From contig JAWOCZ010000310.1 of assembly GCA_046483565.1 (NCBI GenBank), forward strand, positions 1 through 6,513: a stretch of 6,513 nt of DNA, given 5' to 3'. Position numbers and translations under genes: made by a program. This DNA comes from T1Sed10-7 sp046483565 (GTDB lineage Bacteria; Actinomycetota; Nitriliruptoria; Nitriliruptorales; Nitriliruptoraceae). Of this stretch, positions 1 through 4,200 are shown one piece after another; position 1 is the stretch's first letter; each line of letters starts with the position of its first letter. Under the pieces are notes generated by a model. It did no database searches. It was not told the DNA's origin and saw nothing but the letters and a program-made list of their open reading frames with translations.

Positions 1-305
1 CCGTCGTTCGGTGGTTCCGTCGGCACCAGGACGAGTCCGCTGACCGCCAGCGGGAGTCCGTCGGCGTCGGTGGAGCGGTACAGCACGCGCCATCCCGTGA
101 CCCCGGTCGGGAGCCCCCGCTCGAAGGGCTCGGCCCGCAGGAGGTCGCCCGGTGCGCGCTGCGCCAGATCGGCCGGCGGACGGTAGAACGCGTCGGGGCT
201 GTCCGGCTGGAGCCAGACGACGCCCGTCGCCGCGAACATCGCCAGCAGCAGGGTCACCGACAGCCAGAGGTTGACGCGCCGCGACGGCTGCTTGACCCGC
301 AGCAC
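1..305 (-). CDS. Secretory-lipase-like exported hydrolase, N-terminal part (runs off window)
   Basis: Only the first 101 codons are inside the window, so the catalytic serine, aspartate and histidine cannot be checked. The GTG at 305-303 is chosen as start because GGAGG at 315-311 sits 5 nt upstream; an ATG at 310 is out of frame. Residues about 11-32 (VNLWLSVTLLLAMFAATGVV) form a hydrophobic segment after a basic N-terminus, that is, a signal peptide or membrane anchor. After it come DAFYRPPADL (38-47), PGDLLRAEP (52-60) and WRVLYRSTDADGLPLAVSG (72-90). This order matches the N-terminal pattern of secretory lipases of the LIP family (alpha/beta hydrolase fold), where a pro-region with FY.PP and a PG.L.R.E segment precede a LYRS.D..G.P.AVSG strand. 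Family assignment is from remembered motif resemblance; substrate is unknown. It is transcribed divergently from the dehydrogenase gene across a 514-bp repeat-rich interval. Confidence 0.6.
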   Translation of the reverse strand, partial: MLRVKQPSRRVNLWLSVTLLLAMFAATGVVWLQPDSPDAFYRPPADLAQRAPGDLLRAEPFERGLPTGVTGWRVLYRSTDADGLPLAVSGLVLVPTEPPND

Positions 306-341
306 GGCATCCTCCGTTGTGATCCGACGGCTCTGCCGCGG

Positions 342-347
342 AGCCTA
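342..347 (-). promoter_or_regulatory. Putative -10 element of the lipase-like gene
   Basis: On the minus strand this reads TAGGCT, a TAnnnT actinobacterial -10 type. It lies about 25-30 nt upstream of the ribosome binding site at 315-311. The same hexamer occurs upstream of the minus-strand gene at 5995-6423. No convincing -35 hexamer is visible, so this is a weak, position-based call. Confidence 0.35.
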
Positions 348-375
348 CGACCCGAGCCGGCCGCGGCATGACGGA

Positions 376-420
376 GGGGTGGCGGGTGGGGTGGGGTGGC
401 GCGGTGGCGGTGGGGTGGGG
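376..420 (+). other. G-rich tract able to form a G-quadruplex
   Basis: On the plus strand, G runs at 376-379, 384-386, 388-391 and 393-396 are separated by loops of 4, 1 and 1 nt. This satisfies the usual four-runs-of-three rule for an intramolecular quadruplex. Two further GGGG runs follow at 412-415 and 417-420. The tract lies just upstream of the lipase-like gene's putative promoter and directly abuts the first 43-bp repeat. Folding is inferred from base pattern only. Confidence 0.5.
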
Positions 421-421
421 T

Positions 422-464
422 GGCGCGTTGCAGCGGCTATCTGCTGTTTCCTGCCCGCGACGCG
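422..464 (+). repeat. 43-bp interspersed repeat, copy 1
   Basis: The unit begins GGCGCGTTGCAGCGG and ends TTTCCTGCCCGCGACGCG. Its last 36 bases (429-464) are identical in all four copies. The central TATCTGCTGTTTCC is an AT-richer pocket that stands out from the very GC-rich surroundings. A short dyad, CAGC-N8-GCTG, lies inside it. Confidence 0.9.
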
Positions 465-493
465 CGATGGGTCGGTGGCGGGTGCGGTGGGGT

Positions 494-536
494 GGCGCGG
501 TGCAGCGGCTATCTGCTGTTTCCTGCCCGCGACGCG
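494..536 (+). repeat. 43-bp interspersed repeat, copy 2
   Basis: It is identical to copy 1 except for one base at unit position 7 (G at 500 instead of T). It starts 72 bp after copy 1. It is followed by degenerate GC filler and the first hairpin repeat (548-564). Confidence 0.9.
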
Positions 537-547
537 CGATGCGCGAC

Positions 548-564
548 GGGTCGGGGCGCGACCC
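548..564 (+). repeat. Short hairpin repeat, copy 1
   Basis: GGGTCG and CGACCC arms (6-bp perfect stem) enclose the 5-nt loop GGGCG. The loop differs by one base from the GCGCG loop of the other three copies, while the arms are unchanged. Confidence 0.7.
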
Positions 565-581
565 GCGACGCGCGACGGGCC

Positions 582-624
582 GGCGCGTTGCAGCGGCTAT
601 CTGCTGTTTCCTGCCCGCGACGCG
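582..624 (+). repeat. 43-bp interspersed repeat, copy 3
   Basis: It is identical to copy 1 over all 43 bases and starts 88 bp after copy 2. It is followed by a perfect 29-bp tandem duplication (631-688). Confidence 0.9.
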
Positions 625-630
625 TGACGC

Positions 631-688
631 GCGATGGGTCGGCGCGCGACCCGCGACGCGCGATGGGTCGGCGCGCGACCCGCGACGC
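631..688 (+). repeat. Perfect 29-bp tandem duplication holding two hairpin repeats
   Basis: The unit at 631-659 is repeated without mismatch at 660-688. Each unit carries the palindrome GGGTCGGCGCGCGACCC (636-652 and 665-681), a 6-bp stem with a 5-nt GCGCG loop. The duplication lies between 43-bp repeat copies 3 and 4 and explains the longer spacing there. Confidence 0.85.
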
Positions 689-698
689 GCGGTGGGGT

Positions 699-741
699 GG
701 CGCGTTGCAGCGGCTATCTGCTGTTTCCTGCCCGCGACGCG
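699..741 (+). repeat. 43-bp interspersed repeat, copy 4
   Basis: It is identical to copy 1 over all 43 bases and starts 117 bp after copy 3. Start-to-start distances thus grow 72, 88, 117, and the material between copies is itself low-complexity. This argues against a CRISPR array. Confidence 0.9.
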
Positions 742-752
742 TGATGCGCGAC

Positions 753-769
753 GGGTCGGCGCGCGACCC
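753..769 (+). repeat. Short hairpin repeat, copy 4
   Basis: It has the same GGGTCG-GCGCG-CGACCC palindrome as at 636-652. It lies just downstream of the last 43-bp repeat and about 40 bp upstream of the putative -10 element of the dehydrogenase gene. Confidence 0.7.
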
Positions 770-806
770 GTGACGCGCGACGGGCGACGGGTCGGCGCGT
801 CGACCG

Positions 807-812
807 TACGCT
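807..812 (+). promoter_or_regulatory. Putative -10 element giving a leaderless dehydrogenase mRNA
   Basis: TACGCT fits the TAnnnT -10 pattern and ends 7 nt before the A of the ATG at 820, the usual distance from -10 to transcription start. The transcript would thus begin at or next to the start codon. The only Shine-Dalgarno-like bases, GGAG at 813-816, are 3 nt from the ATG, which is too close to work well. No clear -35 is seen. The same TACGCT hexamer precedes cbiM. Confidence 0.45.
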
Positions 813-819
813 GGAGCAC

Positions 820-2157
820 ATGAGGCGCGCAGACCACCCGAGAGCACCATCGCTCGGCCGACGGCGTCGCGTCGGCCAGGCGACGCCGGTGCTCGCGCTG
901 GCGGTGCTCGCGCTGGCGGCCACCGCGTGCGGCACTGGCGAGGAGGACGTCCCGGACGGCCCACCGCCGATCGTGGACGTCGAGCCCGTACCCGAGGACC
1001 CGGGCGCCACCGAGGACGAGGACGACCCGGGCGCCACCGAGGACGAGGACGACCCGGACGCCACCGACGAAGAGGACGGGGCCCCCGAGGCCGGCACGGC
1101 GCCACCGCCCGAGCCGGACCTCTCGGTCGCGCTCGCGCTGACCGAGGTCGCGACCCTCGACGGGCCGATCGCGGGCGCTGTCGGCCCGGATGGCGTCCTC
1201 TACCTCGCCGATCGAGCGGGCACGGTCCACCCGCTCACCGCTGACGGCGTGGGTGATGCGGTCGTCGACATCTCCGACGAGACCACCACGGAGAGCGAGC
1301 GGGGGCTGCTCGGCATCGCCTTCGCCGCGGACGGCACGGAGCTGTACCTGTCCTCCACCGACCGTGACGGGGCGAGCACGCTGACCGCGGTGTCGGTCGT
1401 CGACGGCGAGGTACGCGGGGACGAGCGGCGCACGGTGTTCCGACTGTCGCAGCCCTACGCCAACCACAACGGGGGCGATGTGCACACCGGTCCCGACGGA
1501 CTGGTCTACCTCGGCCTCGGCGACGGCGGGAGCGCCGGTGATCCCCTGGAGTCGGGCCAGGACCTGAGCACCCGGCTGGGCGCGCTCCTGCGCATCGATC
1601 CCCAGCGCGGCGATCCCTACGCCGTCCCGAGCACCAACCCCTTCATCGACGTCGACGAGGCGGCGCCGGAGATCTTCGCGTACGGCCTGCGCAACCCGTG
1701 GCGGTTCTCGTTCGACCCGGTCACCGACGAGCTGTGGATCGGCGATGTCGGCCAGAACGCACGCGAGGAGATCAACCGCGTCGGTCTCGACGAGGCGGCC
1801 GGCGCGAACTTCGGCTGGAACCGCATGGAGGGCACGACCTCGTTCGCCGGCAGCCCTCCCGACGACCACGTCCCGCCGATCTACGAGTACCAGACAGGGG
1901 GACCGGAGGGGTGCGCGGTCACGGGCGGCGTGGTGTACCGCGGGACGGAGATCCCGGAGCTGACCGGCGTCTACCTGTACGCCGACGCCTGCAACGGCAG
2001 TGTGCGTGGCCTCCTGGTCGACGCGGATGGACAGGTCGCCGAGCAGGCCGACCTCGGGGTCGACGGTGGGCAGGTCGTGGCGTTCGTCACCGACGCCGAT
2101 GGCGAGGTGTACGTGCTCGACCTCGGCGGCAGCATCCGGCGCCTCGAGCGCGGGTGA
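820..2157 (+). CDS. PQQ-dependent glucose/sorbosone dehydrogenase-type lipoprotein
   Basis: A 445-residue protein of the soluble glucose/sorbosone dehydrogenase (GSDH) beta-propeller family. It is predicted to be exported and lipid-anchored: a basic N-terminus (RRRR at 14-17), a hydrophobic stretch at 23-35, and a lipobox-like ATAC with Cys37. Residues 38-100 are an acidic, Pro-rich linker with 9-residue repeats. The propeller runs from about 103 to 443. Its hallmarks are ERGLLGIAF (160-168), NHNGGD (215-220; His216 matches the catalytic base position of soluble glucose dehydrogenase), GLGDGGS (232-238), YGLRNPWRFSFD (288-299; Arg291-Asn292 match PQQ-contacting residues in known enzymes) and IGDVGQNAREEIN (307-319). 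Cys365 and Cys391 may form a disulphide. The family oxidises sugars or polyols with PQQ and Ca2+, but many actinobacterial members have no known substrate. Next to nothing links it functionally to the metal transporter downstream. Confidence 0.88.
   Translation: MRRADHPRAPSLGRRRRVGQATPVLALAVLALAATACGTGEEDVPDGPPPIVDVEPVPEDPGATEDEDDPGATEDEDDPDATDEEDGAPEAGTAPPPEPDLSVALALTEVATLDGPIAGAVGPDGVLYLADRAGTVHPLTADGVGDAVVDISDETTTESERGLLGIAFAADGTELYLSSTDRDGASTLTAVSVVDGEVRGDERRTVFRLSQPYANHNGGDVHTGPDGLVYLGLGDGGSAGDPLESGQDLSTRLGALLRIDPQRGDPYAVPSTNPFIDVDEAAPEIFAYGLRNPWRFSFDPVTDELWIGDVGQNAREEINRVGLDEAAGANFGWNRMEGTTSFAGSPPDDHVPPIYEYQTGGPEGCAVTGGVVYRGTEIPELTGVYLYADACNGSVRGLLVDADGQVAEQADLGVDGGQVVAFVTDADGEVYVLDLGGSIRRLERG
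1003..1083 (+). repeat. 27-bp in-frame tandem repeat (acidic linker)
   Basis: Two perfect 27-bp units (1003-1029 and 1030-1056) each encode GATEDEDDP. A diverged third unit (1057-1083) encodes DATDEEDG plus one more base triplet. The period is a multiple of three, so copy-number change would lengthen or shorten the linker between the lipid anchor and the propeller without breaking the frame. Confidence 0.9.
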
Positions 2158-2234
2158 GCATCCCGACGGCTGCCACCGGCGCCTCGAGCGCGGGTGAGCA
2201 TCCCGACAGCTGCCACCGGCGCCTCCAGCGTGGG
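2136..2234 (+). terminator. Three tandem GC hairpins, possible terminator or 3'-end stabiliser
   Basis: In each 40-bp unit the first 19 bases pair as CCGGCGC / GCGCGGG around a CTCGA loop with one G-G mismatch (2136-2154, 2176-2194). In copy 3 (2216-2234) the loop is CTCCA and one pair becomes G-U, so the pairing survives. There is no T tract, so classical intrinsic termination is uncertain. The position between the dehydrogenase and the cbiM promoter fits a 3'-end function. Confidence 0.35.
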
Positions 2235-2250
2235 TGGGCGCACCCCGACA
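2136..2250 (+). repeat. 40-bp tandem repeat across the dehydrogenase stop codon
   Basis: Copy 1 (2136-2175) includes the last codons and the TGA (2155-2157) of the dehydrogenase. Copy 2 (2176-2215) differs by one base (G2168 versus A2208). Copy 3 starts at 2216 and decays by about 2250. The period of 40 is not a multiple of three, yet the stop stays in copy 1 so the protein is unaffected. The head of each unit, CCGGCGCCTCGAGCGCGGG, can fold on itself (see the terminator entry). Confidence 0.85.
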
Positions 2251-2274
2251 TCCGCGGTCGAGGCCCGCTACGCT
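2245..2274 (+). promoter_or_regulatory. Putative promoter of cbiMQO
   Basis: TACGCT at 2269-2274 is a TAnnnT -10 element. CCGACA at 2245-2250, 18 bp upstream, matches TTGACA at four of six positions. Transcription would start near 2281, leaving a leader of about 60 nt before the cbiM ATG. That is too short for a cobalamin riboswitch. Confidence 0.4.
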
Positions 2275-2277
2275 TGC

Positions 2278-2292
2278 TGCGAGTCATTCGCA
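2278..2292 (+). promoter_or_regulatory. Putative Fur-family (metal repressor) operator
   Basis: TGCGAGTCATTCGCA is a dyad with perfect 5-bp arms, TGCGA-N5-TCGCA. Read as a 7-1-7 palindrome, six of seven pairs match, the layout used by Fur-family repressors. It begins 4 nt after the -10 element, so a bound protein would cover the expected start of transcription. From memory, the Streptomyces nickel regulator Nur uses tTGCaa-N5-ttGCAA, which shares TGC-N9-GCA here. The complementary strand (TGCGAATGACTCGCA) also shares the AATGA core of actinobacterial Zur sites. Which regulator binds is unknown. Confidence 0.45.
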
Positions 2293-2342
2293 ACTGAGCG
2301 GCAGGTCCCGGAGAGGACGCCCCGGCAGCGGTGGAGAGCAGC

Positions 2343-3338
2343 ATGCACGCACCCGACGGCTTCCTGACCGCACCGACCGCGATCGCGACCGGCGTGCTCA
2401 GTGCGGGCGCGATCCCCGGTGCGGTGCGGGCCTCGCGGCCGGAGCTCGACGACGACCGCATCCCGCTGGCCGGGGTCACGGCGGCCTTCGTCTTCGCTGC
2501 CCAGATGGTGAACTTCCCGGTCGCGGCGGGCACCACGGGCCACCTGCTCGGCGGCGCCCTGGCCGCGGTCCTGCTCGGGCCGTCCCTGGGCCTGGTGGTG
2601 GTCGCCGTCGTCGTGCTGGTGCAGGCGCTGGCCTTCGCCGACGGTGGCCTGACCGCGCTCGGCTACAACCTGTTCAACATGGCCGTGGTGACCTCGCTCG
2701 GTGGCTGGGCGGTGTTCCGCGGGGCTCGGCGCCTGCTCCCGGCCTCGCCCGCTGGGATGACGCTGGCCGCGGCCGTCGCCGGGTTCGCCTCGGTCCTGCT
2801 CTCGGCGATCTCGTTCAGCCTGATGTGGTTGTTCGGGGCATCGGCTGCCGTGCCCTTCGACCGGGTGTTCACCGCGATGGTCGGTGTCCACGCGATCATC
2901 GGGGTCGGTGAGGCGTTGATCACCGCCGGCGTGGTGGCTGCGGTGCTCGCGGTGCGTCCCGATCTGGTCCGCGGTGCGGACGGGGTCGATCTGCGGGGCG
3001 AGCGGGCGCGGTTGCCGCGGACCCGGTTCGTGGTCGTCGGGCTGCTGGCAGCGCTGGTCGTGGCCGTGGGTGTGGCCCAGTTCGCCGTGGACGAGCCCGA
3101 TGGGCTCGAACGGGTGGCGCAGGATCTCGGCTTCGACGAGTCCGGTCGGGAGCATCTCCTCGCCAACAGCGTCTTCAGCGACTACGCCACCACGGGTGTG
3201 GCCAGTGAGCCGGTCAGCCTGGCGCTGGCCGGTGTCGCCGGCACCCTGCTGACCCTGGCCGTCGGTACCGGGCTCCTGCTGGCGATCCGCGAGCGGCGTG
3301 GCGGTGAGGCCGCGCGAACCGACCAGACGGCCACGTGA
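2343..3338 (+). CDS. cbiM: ECF transporter S component CbiM/NikM with fused PDGLE (CbiN-like) domain
   Basis: A 331-residue integral membrane protein, the substrate-binding part of a cobalt/nickel energy-coupling-factor importer. The ATG at 2343 is chosen over the in-frame GTG at 2331 for two reasons. GTGGAG (2331-2336) is then a ribosome binding site 6 nt upstream. Also, the mature protein must begin Met-His, because in CbiM/NikM the N-terminal amine, His2 and a later His bind the metal. The sequence shows MHAPDGFL (1-8), AAFVFAAQMVNFPV (47-60), GTTGHLLGG (63-71, with His67) and VHAIIGVGEALITAG (182-196), all family hallmarks. A polar linker at 205-228 leads to a helix (229-248), VDEPDGLE (249-256) and a last helix near 285-308. 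This is the PDGLE domain, usually a separate CbiN-type subunit or a C-terminal fusion. It is first in the cbiM-cbiQ-cbiO cluster. Cobalt versus nickel cannot be decided. Confidence 0.93.
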   Translation: MHAPDGFLTAPTAIATGVLSAGAIPGAVRASRPELDDDRIPLAGVTAAFVFAAQMVNFPVAAGTTGHLLGGALAAVLLGPSLGLVVVAVVVLVQALAFADGGLTALGYNLFNMAVVTSLGGWAVFRGARRLLPASPAGMTLAAAVAGFASVLLSAISFSLMWLFGASAAVPFDRVFTAMVGVHAIIGVGEALITAGVVAAVLAVRPDLVRGADGVDLRGERARLPRTRFVVVGLLAALVVAVGVAQFAVDEPDGLERVAQDLGFDESGREHLLANSVFSDYATTGVASEPVSLALAGVAGTLLTLAVGTGLLLAIRERRGGEAARTDQTAT

Positions 3339-3362
3339 TCGTTCCCGTCTTCGTGTCCGGCC

Positions 3363-3384
3363 CCGGCGCTCGCTCACACGCCGG
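3363..3384 (+). other. Inverted repeat between cbiM and cbiQ
   Basis: CCGGCG (3363-3368) pairs with CGCCGG (3379-3384) around a 10-nt loop in the 73-nt gap after the cbiM stop. There is no T tract. It could protect the 3' end of a processed cbiM transcript or reduce read-through into cbiQ; it may also be chance in GC-rich DNA. Confidence 0.3.
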
Positions 3385-3411
3385 CACCTCGCCGCTCGCG
3401 GGGACCTGACC

Positions 3412-4200
3412 ATGGGAGCAGGCCACGCCCACGCCCTCTACGTGCACGAACACTCGGTCGCCCACCGGCTGCCCGCGCACGTGAAGATCGTGGCGACCTT
3501 CGCGGTCACGGTCCTGATCGCCACGACCCCGAACCGCCAGGCGGTGGCCTTCGCGGGGTTCGCCGTCCTGCTGGCCATCGTCGCGCGTCTGTCACGCATC
3601 CCGGGACGCTTCCTGCTGGCCCGGCTGGTGGTCGTCGCCCCCTTCCTGCTCGCCGCGTTGTTCCTGCCCTTCGTCGCCTCGGGCCCGCGCGTCGAGGTGC
3701 TCGGGGTCTCCGTGGCCGAAGCCGGACTGTGGGGCGGACTCGGCCTGGCCGCCAGGGCGCTGCTCGGCGCCACGGCGTCGCTGCTGCTGGTGGCGACCAC
3801 CGAGGTGCCGGACCTGCTGCGGGGGCTCGAACGGCTCCGCGTGCCGGCGCTGTTGACCCAGATCGCCGCCTTCATGGTCCGCTACCTCGAGGTCATCGTG
3901 GGGGAGGTCACCCGCCAGCGCCGAGCGATGACCGCCCGTGGCTACGATCCACGCTGGTTCTGGCAGCTCAAGCCCCTCGCGGCCGGACTCGGGGTGCTGT
4001 TCGTGCGGTCCTACGAACGGGGCGAGCGCGTGCACGCCGCGATGCTCGCGCGAGGCTTCACCGGACAGCTGCCCGCACTGGTCGAGGAACCTCCGACGCC
4101 CCGGTCGGCGTGGCTGGTGGCCCTGGCCGTACCTGGGGTCGCCGTGCTCGTGCGGCTGCTCGGAGCGGTCGGGAACCTCGGCGTGGGAGGGGGTGCCTGA
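3412..4200 (+). CDS. cbiQ: ECF transporter T component (transmembrane coupling protein) CbiQ
   Basis: A 262-residue membrane protein that couples the ATPase CbiO to CbiM. The ATG at 3412 is chosen because GGGGA (3400-3404) lies 7 nt upstream and the protein then opens with the usual CbiQ N-terminus, ending HRLPAHVK (18-25). Extending upstream would add a 38-residue Arg-rich tail that overlaps the cbiM 3' end and is not family-like. Hydrophobic helices follow at about 27-64 and 67-90, with more near 103-128 and 235-255. Two Ala-Arg-Gly signatures, TARGYD (Arg176) and LARGFT (Arg214), lie 38 residues apart in cytoplasmic coupling helices. This is the diagnostic T-component motif pair that contacts the ATPase. 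The first 23 residues carry six histidines (5, 7, 12, 14, 18, 23), which might handle metal; this is inference. It overlaps cbiO by one base. Confidence 0.92.
   Translation: MGAGHAHALYVHEHSVAHRLPAHVKIVATFAVTVLIATTPNRQAVAFAGFAVLLAIVARLSRIPGRFLLARLVVVAPFLLAALFLPFVASGPRVEVLGVSVAEAGLWGGLGLAARALLGATASLLLVATTEVPDLLRGLERLRVPALLTQIAAFMVRYLEVIVGEVTRQRRAMTARGYDPRWFWQLKPLAAGLGVLFVRSYERGERVHAAMLARGFTGQLPALVEEPPTPRSAWLVALAVPGVAVLVRLLGAVGNLGVGGGA

Larger units (their letters stand above)
306..819. other. Gene-free, repeat-rich divergent intergenic region
   Basis: This 514-bp stretch separates two divergent genes and contains no believable gene. The open frames through it encode only periodic translations of the DNA repeats, such as CSGYLLFPARDA or AAICCFLPATRDA recurring in different frames. 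It has three kinds of sequence: a G-rich tract (376-420), four copies of a 43-bp repeat (422-464, 494-536, 582-624, 699-741), and between and after them GC-rich filler carrying four copies of a short hairpin (548-564, 636-652, 665-681, 753-769). Promoter elements of the flanking genes lie at its two ends. Confidence 0.85.

Noticed and set aside
422..741. CRISPR array (four identical ~36-bp repeats)
   Set aside because: Intervals between the 36-bp cores are 36, 52 and 81 bp, not uniform, and they are low-complexity and related to one another rather than unique spacers. No cas gene is present.
368..823. Open frames across the repeat region on both strands (for example 271-627, 368-823, 509-1105 minus)
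   Set aside because: They translate the DNA repeats into the same short peptide in different frames, have no ribosome binding site, and overlap real genes. GC-rich DNA lacks stops by chance.
820..2157. A functional link between the sugar dehydrogenase and the metal transporter
   Set aside because: PQQ enzymes of this family use Ca2+, not Co or Ni. The two are separated by tandem hairpins and a separate promoter, so adjacency alone does not support a joint system.
2300..2309. Cobalamin riboswitch near cbiM
   Set aside because: On the minus strand GGGACCTGCC resembles the end of a B12 box, but it points away from cbiM, the rest of the conserved core is not visible, and the leader before cbiM is only about 60 nt.
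2331..2342. GTG start of CbiM four codons upstream
   Set aside because: It is part of the ribosome binding site for the ATG at 2343, and it would bury the Met-His N-terminus needed for metal coordination.
3298..3411. N-terminal extension of CbiQ from a start at 3298
   Set aside because: It would add 38 mostly Arg residues and overlap cbiM. The ATG at 3412 has a ribosome binding site and gives a normal CbiQ N-terminus.
2268..3413. Long minus-strand frame opposite cbiM (381 codons)
   Set aside because: The product is a Gln/Arg/His/Gly-rich low-complexity string with no domain. The plus-strand CbiM-PDGLE is unmistakable, so this is an antisense shadow.
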